Assembly (NCBI GenBank): GCA_031549165.1
Contig: JAVBQE010000044.1
Coordinates: forward strand, 1 to 44,871
Length of the DNA stretch: 44,871 bases
Source: Parelusimicrobium sp031549165
GTDB lineage: Bacteria; Elusimicrobiota; Elusimicrobia; Elusimicrobiales; Elusimicrobiaceae
Direction: 5' to 3'
The translations under genes and the position numbers were made by a program. Below, one piece after another: positions 8,343 through 16,770 of this stretch; positions within the stretch are counted from its first letter, which is position 1, and each line of letters starts with the position of its first letter. A model generated the notes under the pieces. It was not told the DNA's origin and did not search any database. It saw only the letters and a list, made by a program, of their open reading frames with translations.

Positions 8343-8480
8343 TTACTTAGCAATAAGGGCTTTTCTGCCTTTGGCTCTGCGGGTGCTGAGCACCTTTCTG
8401 CCGCCGGCGGTCGCCATTCTGGCGCGAAAGCCAATGCTTTTTGCTCTTCTTCTTTTATTAGGTCTGTATGTAGGTAACAT
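8343..8480 (-). CDS. rpmH: 50S ribosomal protein L34
   Basis: 45 residues starting MLPTYRPNKRRRAKSIGFR and ending GRKALIAK, the standard very basic L34 pattern (TYxPNxRxRxxxxGFRxRM). It heads the rnpA-yidD-yidC-jag cluster. A perfect TATAAT ends seven bases before its ATG and no Shine-Dalgarno is present, so the mRNA may be leaderless. dnaA, often next to rpmH, is not adjacent here. Confidence 0.97.
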   Translation of the reverse strand: MLPTYRPNKRRRAKSIGFRARMATAGGRKVLSTRRAKGRKALIAK

Positions 8481-8487
8481 ATGGTTT

Positions 8488-8493
8488 ATTATA
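8488..8493 (-). promoter_or_regulatory. rpmH -10 box placed for a leaderless mRNA
   Basis: TATAAT on the minus strand followed by seven bases and then the rpmH ATG. Standard -10 to +1 spacing would put the transcript start at or beside the A of ATG. No good -35 is visible. Confidence 0.55.
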
Positions 8494-8499
8494 CTATAT

Positions 8500-9804
8500 T
8501 TAATTAATCCCGTGCATCCATTTTTTTAGTTTGCCGGACATCGCCCAAATTATTAATGCACAGACAAAAGCTGTAGCGGCGGGGATGGAAAACAATGTCG
8601 CCAGTTCACCCTCTTTATAACTGCCCGCAAAAAAACCGCCCAGCAGCCCGCCAAAGAAGTCCGAAGCAAACCATACGCCCATAAATATTGACACATATTT
8701 GGCGGGTGAAAGTTTGGTGACCATGGAAAGGCCGACGGGCGAAATGCACAGCTCGCCAAGCACGTGCATAAAATACAGCGCCGACAGCCAGAAAATGCTT
8801 ACCGCGCTGCCCGTCGTCTGGTAAATATAAGCGGCAATGGCGATTATCACATAACCCATCCCCAAAAGCGCCAAACCCCAGGCAAACTTAGCTGCGGTAG
8901 AAAGCTCATTATCACCCATCCGTCTCCACAGCCATGCAAACACCGGCGCGAGCAACACCACAAATAATGCCGGGACCGACTGGAAATAACCCGCAGGCAT
9001 TTCCCAGCCGAAGAGCATGCGGTCTGTAGCGCGCTCTGCAAATAATGTGAGCGAAGAACCCGCCTGCTCGTAAAACGCCCAGAAGAAAATGGAAAAAAAC
9101 GTAAAAACAAAAATAGCTAAAATTCTGTCTTTTTCTTCCTTGGTTAAAGGCTCGTTGCCGTGGGCGGAATTTTTGGTCGCCTGCACCTGCGGGCGTTTAC
9201 CTAAATTACCCAAAAATGCTTTTTCCACTACTAAAAACCACGCCAAGCCGATGGCCATGCCTATGCCCGCGGCGAGGAAACCGTATTTAAAAGCAATCTT
9301 TTCCCCCAGAGAGCTGCACACTAAAGGTGCCAAACACGCGCCCACGTTTATGCCCATATAGAAGATGGTAAAGCCCGCGTCTCGGCGGTGGTCGCCCGGC
9401 TCATACAGTTCGCCCACGATGGATGAAATATTTGGTTTAAAAAACCCATTGCCCACCACTATTAATGTAAGGCCTATGGACAGCGCTACATACGGGTTAA
9501 TAATGTCATAAGAGGCAAGGGTAAACTGGCCTATCATCATCAAAAAAGCGCCCAGCACAATGGAGTGGCGCTTGCCCAAAAACATATCCGCTGCTATACC
9601 GCCGAACACGGGCGTTAAATACACAAACGCGCCGAACAGGCCGTACACGCGCCCCGCCACTTTGTCTGTAAAACCTATCGTCGGGCTTATTAAAAATAGT
9701 ATGAGCAGCGCGCGCATACCGTAGTAGTTAAAACGCTCCCACATTTCTACTGCGGACAACATGTAGAGCGCGACGGGCTGGGACTTATGAGTAGTGTCTG
9801 ACAT
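8500..9804 (-). CDS. POT/PTR2-family proton-dependent oligopeptide transporter
   Basis: 434 residues with about 12 or more hydrophobic segments. The signature ExxERFxYY is present at residues 20-28 (EMWERFNYY), and the second family motif is in GFFKPNISSIVGELYEPGDHRRDAGFTIFYMGINVGA. POT proteins import di- and tripeptides with protons. AAGGAAAA precedes the ATG. It is upstream of rpmH on the same strand with a 19-bp gap, but rpmH appears to have its own promoter. Peptide uptake fits a gut or otherwise peptide-rich habitat. Substrate range cannot be read directly. Confidence 0.93.
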   Translation of the reverse strand: MSDTTHKSQPVALYMLSAVEMWERFNYYGMRALLILFLISPTIGFTDKVAGRVYGLFGAFVYLTPVFGGIAADMFLGKRHSIVLGAFLMMIGQFTLASYDIINPYVALSIGLTLIVVGNGFFKPNISSIVGELYEPGDHRRDAGFTIFYMGINVGACLAPLVCSSLGEKIAFKYGFLAAGIGMAIGLAWFLVVEKAFLGNLGKRPQVQATKNSAHGNEPLTKEEKDRILAIFVFTFFSIFFWAFYEQAGSSLTLFAERATDRMLFGWEMPAGYFQSVPALFVVLLAPVFAWLWRRMGDNELSTAAKFAWGLALLGMGYVIIAIAAYIYQTTGSAVSIFWLSALYFMHVLGELCISPVGLSMVTKLSPAKYVSIFMGVWFASDFFGGLLGGFFAGSYKEGELATLFSIPAATAFVCALIIWAMSGKLKKWMHGIN

Positions 9805-9823
9805 TTATTTTCCTTTTGTTATT

Positions 9824-10963
9824 TTAAATACCTAAATTATCTTTTTGTCCTGCATCCTGCCACAGCTTGAAGCTTCTTGTATTATCCTTCATTAAAGCAC
9901 GCTCAACTTCCATGCGAAAACCCACTATTTCCCCTCTGGCGGGCAGTTTGGCCAAAGCGTTATAGGCATTATCAAAATCCCCCAGCTTAGCATAGATTTT
10001 AGCTTTTAAAAAGTTTACGCCCGTGGTAAACTGCCCTTCGGGCACCTTCTTGATATATTCAAGCGCTTTGGGGTAGTGCCCGTTAAAATATTCCGCGCGG
10101 GCATATAAATAATTTTCTTTAGTTTTGTTGCCGTTGTCGCCGTATATTTTGGCGGCTTTGGCATAATAATACCCAGGAAAAGAGTTGGTGTCAAAGCCGC
10201 TGCCGGCAAATTCCTGCACGTAGCCCTGAAATTCATAAAGAAGCGGATTTGAAGGAGAAAGATTAATGGCGGACAAATAACCGTCCGTAAACCAGTAGCT
10301 GGAAGACAAGTCTAAACAACCGTACAGCCTTGAAAGTTCCGTAGCATAAGGTTTATTTCTATCCTTTGTCGCTTTTTTAAGCGCGTCTAAAACTTGCTTT
10401 TTAAGGTCCTTTAACGCCTTAGATTCCCAGAAGGTGGCTTCCACCAGCAGATTTGAGTGCAGCTGGTATTCTCTGTACATAGCGTCTTCACACACCTTTC
10501 TTGCCTCTGTGTAATTGCCGCCTAAGGCGTAAGCTTTGGCCACGCCTAGTTTATTTATTAGAGACGTGCTTTTCTGCGCGGTGGCGAGCGCGAGATATTT
10601 TGCCATTTCGCTCTGGTTGCCTTCATCTCTTTTTATGGAGGCCATTTCAAAGTACAGGTCCGCGCGGGCCGGATTTATTTTTAATGCAGTTTGCAAATCG
10701 TCCAGCGCTTCTTTATTTTTGCCCTGGTAAACATACATCATGGCGCGCCGGCCGTAGGCGTTTACAAATTTCGGGTTTTCATTAATAGCGGCGGTAAAGT
10801 TTTTTATTGCCAAAGGGTAATCTTCTATTCCTTTAGCGGTTTTAACAGCGCCTTTGCCTTCGCTGTAATATTTATATTGCGCAGAATCTGTAAAATATCC
10901 GTCTTGCGCGTTTAGGGCCGTACATGAGCAAAAAAGAAAAAGTATTAAAAAAAGTTTTTTCAT
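9824..10963 (-). CDS. Secreted tetratricopeptide-repeat protein
   Basis: 379 residues. The signal peptide (MKKLFLILFLFCSCTALNAQ) probably is cleaved after LNA. Several TPR-type helices follow: AIKNFTAAINENPKFVNAYGRRA, GKNKEALDDLQTALKINPARADLYFEMASI, then GNYTEARKVCEDA and HYPKALEYIKKVP. A periplasmic or outer-membrane scaffold role is likely, but partners are unknown. It is read divergently from ruvA from an overlapping promoter region, and AGGAAAC precedes the ATG. No catalytic motif is seen. Confidence 0.85.
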   Translation of the reverse strand: MKKLFLILFLFCSCTALNAQDGYFTDSAQYKYYSEGKGAVKTAKGIEDYPLAIKNFTAAINENPKFVNAYGRRAMMYVYQGKNKEALDDLQTALKINPARADLYFEMASIKRDEGNQSEMAKYLALATAQKSTSLINKLGVAKAYALGGNYTEARKVCEDAMYREYQLHSNLLVEATFWESKALKDLKKQVLDALKKATKDRNKPYATELSRLYGCLDLSSSYWFTDGYLSAINLSPSNPLLYEFQGYVQEFAGSGFDTNSFPGYYYAKAAKIYGDNGNKTKENYLYARAEYFNGHYPKALEYIKKVPEGQFTTGVNFLKAKIYAKLGDFDNAYNALAKLPARGEIVGFRMEVERALMKDNTRSFKLWQDAGQKDNLGI

Positions 10964-10984
10964 TAGTCAGTGTTTCCTGAAGTA

Positions 10985-10995
10985 TATTGTATAAT
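10985..10995. promoter_or_regulatory. Overlapping divergent -10 boxes, TPR gene / ruvA
   Basis: TATAAT on the plus strand at 10990-10995 lies six bases before the ruvA ATG at 11002, which would give a leaderless ruvA mRNA. TACAAT on the minus strand (10985-10990) points at the TPR gene, whose short leader carries AGGAAAC. Confidence 0.5.
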
Positions 10996-11001
10996 AAAAA
11001 C

Positions 11002-11610
11002 ATGATAGCTTATTTGAAAGGCGAAATTTTTGAGCTGGGCGAAAGCTCCGTCATTTTACTTGTCAGCGGCACGGGTTATGAAATTAATATAACGCCTAAC
11101 GATATTGCCGCGCTGGAAAAAGGCGCGGCGGCGGCGTTTTATGTGGCGGAATCCATTTCCCCCTACGACGGCACGGTGCTTTACGGCTTTGTCAGCAAAG
11201 AAGACAAGCAGCTGTGGAATTTGTTTAGAGACGCTATCCCCAACACCGGCGCCAAAAAGGCAATGGAATATTTAAACAAAGCGCTACGCAGTGTGGCGGA
11301 CTTCCACCATGCCATACAAAAGAAGGACCCTAAAATTTTAACAGCCATTTTCGGCTTTACGGCCAAAACGGCGGAAAAACTAATCCACTCTTTGCAGGAC
11401 AAAATAGACGCCATAGCCGTGCAGGGCGAAGCCAAAATTAAGGTGGCTGAGGAACCTTATATGGCAGAGGTTGTCGCCGCGCTGAGCGCGCTGGGCTACA
11501 CGGCGGCAGAGAGCAGAAACGCCATGGAAAAAATTTACGCCATGGGCGTTTCCCCGTCTGAAAAAACAGAAAATATTATACGCATGGCCTTAAAGGTGCT
11601 TAAAAAATGA
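11002..11610 (+). CDS. ruvA: Holliday junction branch migration protein RuvA
   Basis: 202 residues from the canonical start MIAYLKGEIFELGE at 11002; an upstream in-frame TTG lies inside the promoter and is rejected. RuvA tetramers bind four-way junctions and recruit RuvB. The OB-fold N-terminus (GYEINIT, YDGTVLYGF) and the C-terminal RuvB-binding helices (EVVAALSALGYTAAES) are typical. The two helix-hairpin-helix motifs are divergent: IPNTGAKKA and IFGFTAKTAEKL lack one glycine of the usual GxG. It overlaps ruvB by 4 bp. No ruvC is adjacent. Confidence 0.95.
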   Translation: MIAYLKGEIFELGESSVILLVSGTGYEINITPNDIAALEKGAAAAFYVAESISPYDGTVLYGFVSKEDKQLWNLFRDAIPNTGAKKAMEYLNKALRSVADFHHAIQKKDPKILTAIFGFTAKTAEKLIHSLQDKIDAIAVQGEAKIKVAEEPYMAEVVAALSALGYTAAESRNAMEKIYAMGVSPSEKTENIIRMALKVLKK

Positions 11611-12629
11611 GTTCATATAACGAAGTTTTAGACGTGGCTGTAAACGCAGACGAGCGCAACTCGCTGGAAGCGGCTTTGCGCCCTTTATCTTTAAACGAGT
11701 TCGTGGGGCAGGATAAACTTAAAGAAAATTTGCGCGTATTTATTGAAGCTGCCAAAAACAGAAAGGAAGCTTTGGACCATTCTCTTTTCTACTCACCGCC
11801 CGGTTTAGGTAAAACGACGCTTGCTAACATTTTAGCTAAAGAAATGGGCGTTAATATAAAGGTAACCTCAGGCCCGGTGCTCTCGCGCCCCGGCGACCTT
11901 GCCGCCATGCTTACCACCGAGCTTAACGAGGGCGACATACTTTTTATAGACGAAATACACCGCCTTAACCCCGCTGTTGAAGAAGCGCTTTACCCGGCGA
12001 TGGAGGACTTTACTTTCTTTATTAACACCGGCAAAGGCGCAGGGTCTACCACGTTAAAACTTTCTGTTCCTAAGTTTACTTTGGTGGGCGCGACAACGCG
12101 CTCCGGCCTTCTTACTGGGCCTTTAAGAGACCGCTTTGGCATTGTGTTTAACCTCAACTTTTACGAAGTAAAAGAGATAACAGATATTCTGGCGCGTTCC
12201 GCAGGCCTTCTTAACATTGAAGCGGACAGGCAGGGCCTTGAAGAACTGGCTAAAAGATCGCGCGGTACACCGCGTATTGCTAACCGTCTGCTGCGCCGGG
12301 CAAGAGATTTTGCAGAAGTAAAAGGCAAAGGCATTATCACCTACGAAATGGCCGCGCACGCCATGGACTCGCTTGATATTGACCACGAGGGTTTAGACAC
12401 TGTGGACAAGAAAATTTTGGAAATATTAATAGACCGTTTTGGCGGCGGGCCTGTGGGCGCGGAAAACTTAGCCATTGCGGTAAGCGAAAGCTTAGACACG
12501 CTTTCAGACGTTATTGAGCCGTACTTAATAAAAGCGGGCTTCATCGCGCGCACGCCGCGCGGGCGCGTGGCCACGCAGAAAGCGTATAAACACTTAAACA
12601 AAAAAGCCCCGGAAGGAATGTTGTTTTAA
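11607..12629 (+). CDS. ruvB: Holliday junction branch migration ATPase RuvB
   Basis: 340 residues, full family length. This AAA+ motor drives branch migration with RuvA. The Walker A is SPPGLGKTT, the Walker B is LFIDEIHRL, the sensor/arginine region is GATTRSGLLTGPLRDRFGI, and the C-terminal winged helix contains GPVGAENLAIAVSE and GFIARTPRGRVAT. The N-terminal LRPLSLNEFVGQ is canonical. It starts in a 4-bp overlap with ruvA and its stop overlaps the next ATG by one base (TAATG), so all three genes are one transcript. Confidence 0.98.
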   Translation: MSSYNEVLDVAVNADERNSLEAALRPLSLNEFVGQDKLKENLRVFIEAAKNRKEALDHSLFYSPPGLGKTTLANILAKEMGVNIKVTSGPVLSRPGDLAAMLTTELNEGDILFIDEIHRLNPAVEEALYPAMEDFTFFINTGKGAGSTTLKLSVPKFTLVGATTRSGLLTGPLRDRFGIVFNLNFYEVKEITDILARSAGLLNIEADRQGLEELAKRSRGTPRIANRLLRRARDFAEVKGKGIITYEMAAHAMDSLDIDHEGLDTVDKKILEILIDRFGGGPVGAENLAIAVSESLDTLSDVIEPYLIKAGFIARTPRGRVATQKAYKHLNKKAPEGMLF

Positions 12630-13708
12630 TGAAGACAATCTTGTTCCTGCTTATCCTGCTGTCCTCCATAAATGCAAGCGCGCTGCGCGTATTACTCGTT
12701 GACCCGGTGGATGAATTAGACATAAAAATAGAAGGCGTTTCCTCTGCAGGCACAGACACCGTTTTAAAATTAAAAGCGCCGCTTGAAGCACTCACTATTA
12801 CACCGCAAAACGGCGCGACGTTTGCCATTAACGACGGCAAGTATGAAGGCGTGTTAAAAATCATCCCGCAGGGCGCTAACTTTATAGTAGTGGAAGAAAT
12901 AGATTTTGAAGATTACCTGCGCGGCGTAGTGCCCTTTGAAGTGCATTACGAATGGCCGGACGAACTTTTAAAAACACAGGCTATTTTAGCGCGTTCCTAC
13001 GCGCTGCGCGCTTTGGAAGATGCGGTAATAGACTACAATAACCCCGCTTTCAAAACAAATGACCGTACAGTTTATGAACTTACTAACGACTCACACCGCA
13101 ACCAAATGTACCGCGGCAGCGCAATGGGTTATCCGTCCACAGACAAAGCCGTGCGCGAAACCAAAGGTTTAATTACCGCCTACAACGACAAACTTTTTGC
13201 GCCGTACTACCACTCCAGCTGCGGCGCGGTAGGCACGGACCCTTTGCCATGGTTTTCAGACGATGCTGATTTGCCCCCTCTTAAAAAGGGCGTTAAGTGT
13301 AACCTCTGTACTACAAGCAAATACCATAGCTGGGAAATTACTTTTCCTGAAGAAGACATAGAAAAGTTTCTCCTCTCTAAAGGTTTAGACGGCCATTTAG
13401 AAAAAGTAAAAGTAGCCGCGCGCGCCAAACATAAACACGCCACAGAATTTTTATTTGTAACAGACAAAGGTAAAATAAAAACCAACGCGCACGACTTTCG
13501 CATGGCCATGGGCCCGGGCACACTAAGAAGCACAAATATTAAAAACATAAAAGAAGCGGACGGCAAAGTAACCTTCAAAGGCAATGGCTGGGGCCACGGC
13601 GCGGGCCTGTGCCAGATAGGCGCCAAAGAAATGGCCAGCGCAGGCAAAACATACGAAGAGATTCTAAAATACTATTTTCCCGGCGTACAACTACAAAAAT
13701 ATAAATAA
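12629..13708 (+). CDS. SpoIID/LytB-domain protein, first paralogue
   Basis: 359 residues with a signal peptide (MKTILFLLILLSSINASA). The SpoIID domain includes EEIDFEDYLRGVVPFEVHYEWP with the catalytic-type glutamate, LLKTQAILARSYALRAL, YYHSSCGAVGTDPLPWF, and the C-terminal GNGWGHGAGLCQIGAKEMA. SpoIID proteins are peptidoglycan lytic transglycosylases acting on stem-peptide-free glycan. In sporulators they act during engulfment; in a non-sporulating diderm a role in septal or cell-wall remodelling is more likely. It is coupled to ruvB by a one-base overlap. A second copy follows at 13851. Confidence 0.9.
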   Translation: MKTILFLLILLSSINASALRVLLVDPVDELDIKIEGVSSAGTDTVLKLKAPLEALTITPQNGATFAINDGKYEGVLKIIPQGANFIVVEEIDFEDYLRGVVPFEVHYEWPDELLKTQAILARSYALRALEDAVIDYNNPAFKTNDRTVYELTNDSHRNQMYRGSAMGYPSTDKAVRETKGLITAYNDKLFAPYYHSSCGAVGTDPLPWFSDDADLPPLKKGVKCNLCTTSKYHSWEITFPEEDIEKFLLSKGLDGHLEKVKVAARAKHKHATEFLFVTDKGKIKTNAHDFRMAMGPGTLRSTNIKNIKEADGKVTFKGNGWGHGAGLCQIGAKEMASAGKTYEEILKYYFPGVQLQKYK

Positions 13709-13716
13709 TAAATACC

Positions 13717-13803
13717 TGTCATTACGAGCGAAGCGCGGCAGTCTCCCTCTAATGTCGCAAGATAGTAAGCGGGAGATTGCCGCGCTTCACTCGCAATGAC
13801 TGA
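13717..13803. repeat. Inverted pair of 'GCAATGAC' repeats
   Basis: TGTCATTACGAGCGAAGCG, then GCGGCAGTCTCCCTC, a short spacer, and the inverse GCGGGAGATTGCCGCGC ending TCGCAATGACTGA. This is a head-to-head pair capable of forming one long hairpin, placed between the two spoIID genes. Confidence 0.85.
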
Positions 13804-13838
13804 CTAGTTTTATATACAAAACTTACGCCGTAAATTAG

Positions 13839-13844
13839 TAGAAT
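13839..13844 (+). promoter_or_regulatory. -10 box of second spoIID, leaderless spacing
   Basis: TAGAAT followed by six bases and then the ATG at 13851. There is no Shine-Dalgarno in front of that ATG. This matches the spacing seen at ruvA, rpmH and the TSUP gene. Confidence 0.4.
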
Positions 13845-13850
13845 GTAGAC

Positions 13851-14936
13851 ATGAGATTTTTTTTAATTTCCATATTTTTATTTTTAGCTGCCGCGCCCGC
13901 GCATGCGGTGCGCGTGCTTATTGTGGAAAAAAGTTCTAAGCTGGAAATTGAGACTACTAACCAAATACTCATTTCAACTAAAAACAAAAAATATTTAGTG
14001 TCCAAAGGCGGCTCCTTCCAGGTGCTCTCTCTTCCCGGGGAAAAAATAAAAGTGGGCAATTTAGAATTTAAAGAACCCGTTAAAATCACCCCTCTTGAAG
14101 GCGCGGTGTTTACCATTAACAAAAGCAAATACTCAGGCGACCTTAACATTTATCCCGGCAAAAACGTTTTTGAAATTGTGGAAGACGTAGATTTGGAAGA
14201 GTACCTTTATGGCGTTTTACCGTATGAAATGGCGTACTCCTGGCCTATTGAAGCGCTGAAGGCGCAGGCCGTTGCGGCGCGCACTTACACGCTTAAAACG
14301 CTCTCCAGCCCCGTCGGCAAAACGTTTGACCTGTATTCAGACATCCGCAGCCAAATGTACAAAGGCGCGGCCACGGTTTACCCGTCCGTGCAGGAAGCGG
14401 TGGACTTTACTAAAAACAAAGTTTTGAAATGGAAGAACGAGCCTTTTTACACCTATTACCATGCCAACTGCGGCGGCGTAGGCACGGACCCTTTGCCGTG
14501 GGGCGCTGCGGGCAGCAATATCCGCCCGCTTAACGGCGCGAAGTGCGGTTATGATTTGGACAGCAAGAACCACACATGGTCCTTAGCACTCAGTAAATCC
14601 ACGATAGACAAATTTGTTAACGCGCAGGTGAAAAGCATTTCCGTCACCAAACGCGCGCAGCACGGGCACGCTACGGAGTTAACATTCAGGACAAATAAAG
14701 GCAATATCAGAAAATCCTGCCATGATTTCCGCATGACGATGGGCTCCACCAAAATCAAGTCCTGCTATATAGACAAGATAACATTGTCGGGCGCCAACTT
14801 CAATTTCTCCGGCTTTGGCTACGGCCACGGCACGGGGCTCTGCCAGGAAGGCGCGCGCGGCATGGCAAATAAAGGTAAAAACTTTTTAGAAATTTTAAAC
14901 AACTATTACCCCGGCGCGGAGTTAACGGATATATAA
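13851..14936 (+). CDS. SpoIID/LytB-domain protein, second paralogue
   Basis: 361 residues with a signal peptide ending APAHA. Clearly paralogous to the preceding spoIID gene, it shares VDLEEYLYGVLPYEMAYSWP with the catalytic-type glutamate, ALKAQAVAARTYTLKTL, YYHANCGGVGTDPLPWG, CHDFRMTMG and FGYGHGTGLCQEGARGMA. Both copies carry the same N-terminal VRVLIVE beta segment, so they arose by tandem duplication. It probably has its own promoter after the repeat pair. It is predicted to be a periplasmic peptidoglycan-acting enzyme; the difference in role from the first copy is unknown. Confidence 0.9.
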   Translation: MRFFLISIFLFLAAAPAHAVRVLIVEKSSKLEIETTNQILISTKNKKYLVSKGGSFQVLSLPGEKIKVGNLEFKEPVKITPLEGAVFTINKSKYSGDLNIYPGKNVFEIVEDVDLEEYLYGVLPYEMAYSWPIEALKAQAVAARTYTLKTLSSPVGKTFDLYSDIRSQMYKGAATVYPSVQEAVDFTKNKVLKWKNEPFYTYYHANCGGVGTDPLPWGAAGSNIRPLNGAKCGYDLDSKNHTWSLALSKSTIDKFVNAQVKSISVTKRAQHGHATELTFRTNKGNIRKSCHDFRMTMGSTKIKSCYIDKITLSGANFNFSGFGYGHGTGLCQEGARGMANKGKNFLEILNNYYPGAELTDI

Positions 14937-14948
14937 AAATACACCTTC

Positions 14949-15012
14949 TCATCCTGAGCGCAGCGAAGGATCTTGCAGTGCACAATAAGATCCTTCGCTG
15001 CGCTCAGGATGA
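14949..15012. repeat. Perfect 26-bp inverted repeat, 'CATCCTGAGCGCAGCG' family
   Basis: The left arm at 14949-14974 starts TCATCCTGAGCGCAGCGAAG; the right arm at 14987-15012 is its exact reverse complement, with a 12-nt loop. A related copy is at 39887. It lies between spoIID and queA and has no T tract, so terminator function is uncertain. Confidence 0.9.
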
Positions 15013-15030
15013 CAGCATACTAAAATAATT

Positions 15031-16065
15031 ATGGCATTTGAACGTTTTAAAAAATTTAATATTGACCCGCTTATCGCTAAAGAACCCGCAACGCCGAGAG
15101 ATTCTGCGCGCCTTATGGTGCTCAACCGCGCGGCGCACACAATAGAAAATAAAACCTTCCGCGATATCCACGAATACCTTAACCCCGGCGACTGCCTTGT
15201 AATTAATAACACCAAAGTTTTCCCCGCAAAACTGTTTGGCAAAAAGGCTTCCGGCGGGAAAATAGAAATTTTGCTCGTTCGCCCTATGCAGAAGCCAAAC
15301 ATCTGGGCCGTCCTCACTCGCGAAGGAAAAGACGGCATGGAAATATTTTTTGACGGCGGCCTTAGCGCCAAAATGACGGGGCGTACAGACAGCATGGAAA
15401 CAATTTTAGAGTTTAACTCTGACGACGTTTTGTCGTATGCAGAAAAGCACGGCGCCATGCCCATCCCCGTATATATAGAAAAAGCGCGCAAGCACGCAGG
15501 CCTCAACGCAGGCCTTGAAACAGACAAAGAAAGATACCAAACAGTTTATGCAAAGTACGACGGCTCCATAGCCGCGCCCACGGCGGGCTTTCACTTCACG
15601 CCGGAGCTGTTGGAAAAATTAACGGCTAAAGGTGTCCATGTAACATACATCACATTACACGTCGGCTGGGGCACATTTAAACCGCTTAAAACAGAGCCTG
15701 AGCAGCATGAGATGTTAGCCGAGCTGGCGCAAATTTCAGACGAAACAGCAGACATTGTTAATAAGGCCAAAACCACAGGCGGACGCATATTCTCCGTCGG
15801 CACAACAAGCACAAGAACGCTGGAAAGTTTTACAGAAAACGGCAAACTAACTTCGGGCAGTAAATGGACGAACCTTTTTATTTACCCCGGCTACAAATTC
15901 AAAATGGTGGACTGCCTGATAACAAATTTCCATTTCCCGGACTCCACGCCTCTGTGCCTGACAAGCGCGTTCGCGACGGAAGATTTTATTTACGAAGCGT
16001 ATTCACAAGCGGTAGAGCAAAAATACCGCTTCTACTCCTTTGGCGATTCTATGCTGATTTTATGA
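15031..16065 (+). CDS. queA: S-adenosylmethionine:tRNA ribosyltransferase-isomerase
   Basis: 344 residues. QueA moves the ribosyl part of SAM to 7-aminomethyl-deazaguanine in tRNA, making epoxyqueuosine at the wobble position. Typical segments are RDSARLMVLNR, DCLVINNTKVFPAKLFG, PIPVYIEKA, RYQTVYAKYDGSIAAPTAGFHFT, ITLHVGWGTFKP and LITNFHFPDSTPLCLTSAF, in the usual order. A possible -10 lies in the upstream AT-rich stretch (15016-15026). The stop overlaps the next ATG in ATGA. Confidence 0.97.
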   Translation: MAFERFKKFNIDPLIAKEPATPRDSARLMVLNRAAHTIENKTFRDIHEYLNPGDCLVINNTKVFPAKLFGKKASGGKIEILLVRPMQKPNIWAVLTREGKDGMEIFFDGGLSAKMTGRTDSMETILEFNSDDVLSYAEKHGAMPIPVYIEKARKHAGLNAGLETDKERYQTVYAKYDGSIAAPTAGFHFTPELLEKLTAKGVHVTYITLHVGWGTFKPLKTEPEQHEMLAELAQISDETADIVNKAKTTGGRIFSVGTTSTRTLESFTENGKLTSGSKWTNLFIYPGYKFKMVDCLITNFHFPDSTPLCLTSAFATEDFIYEAYSQAVEQKYRFYSFGDSMLIL

Positions 16066-16745
16066 AGACAATAGGTATTTTAGGCGGTATGAGTTGGGAG
16101 TCCACGGCACTTTATTATCAAATAATAAACAAGGAAGTAGCCGCACAAATGGGCGGCTTACACAGCGCAAAAATAATTTTACACTCGGTAGATTTTGAAG
16201 AAATTAAAAACTTACAATATAAAGGCGAGTGGGACAAAGCGGGCAATATTTTGGCTGCACATGCAAAAAATCTACAAAACTCCGGCGCGGATTTTATTGT
16301 AATAGCCACAAACACCATGCACAAAGTGGCCCCGCAAATAGAAAAAAATATAACTATCCCCGTACTGCACATCGCAACTGCCACCGCACTGCAACTCAAG
16401 AAAGATAAAATAAAACGCGTAGGGCTACTGGGCACAAAGTTTACTATGGAGCAATCTTTTTATACCGACATGCTCAAAACCCACAGCATTTTGCCGCTTG
16501 TTCCTGACGAAGAAGAGCGCCAGGTGGTGCACGATATTATTTACAAAGAACTCTGCCACGGCATAATAAAAAAAGAATCCGAAGAAAAATACCAAAAAAC
16601 AATAAACAATTTAAAAGCGGCAGGCGCACAGGCCGTAATTTTAGGCTGCACAGAAATCTGCATGCTTGTAAAACAGTCCGCCCTTCCTCTTTACGACACT
16701 ACGCTCCTACACGCGCGCGCGGCTGCATGGCTTTCTCTAAACTAA
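16062..16745 (+). CDS. Aspartate/glutamate-family racemase
   Basis: 227 residues from MKTIGILGGMSWES, the canonical start; an upstream in-frame extension lies inside queA and is rejected. Family motifs are IGILGGMSWEST, DFIVIATNTMHKV and AVILGCTEICML. The first catalytic position is threonine (TNTMH) and the second is cysteine (GCTE), the arrangement known from E. coli YgeA-type enzymes rather than the Cys/Cys pair of classical racemases. Aspartate or glutamate is the likely substrate, possibly for D-amino acid supply to the wall. It is translationally coupled to queA, an uncommon partner. Confidence 0.9.
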   Translation: MKTIGILGGMSWESTALYYQIINKEVAAQMGGLHSAKIILHSVDFEEIKNLQYKGEWDKAGNILAAHAKNLQNSGADFIVIATNTMHKVAPQIEKNITIPVLHIATATALQLKKDKIKRVGLLGTKFTMEQSFYTDMLKTHSILPLVPDEEERQVVHDIIYKELCHGIIKKESEEKYQKTINNLKAAGAQAVILGCTEICMLVKQSALPLYDTTLLHARAAAWLSLN

Positions 16746-16758
16746 CATTTAAAATTTG

Positions 16759-16764
16759 TATCAT
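16759..16764 (+). promoter_or_regulatory. -10 box of TSUP permease, leaderless spacing
   Basis: TATCAT followed by six bases and the ATG at 16771. No ribosome binding site is present. An in-frame TTG at 16756 overlaps this box and is therefore unlikely to be the start. Confidence 0.4.
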
Positions 16765-16770
16765 TTAAGT

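Noticed and set aside
15864..16061. 66-residue N-terminal extension of the racemase
   Set aside because: It lies inside queA in another frame; the ATGA overlap and canonical MKTIGILGG start fix 16062.
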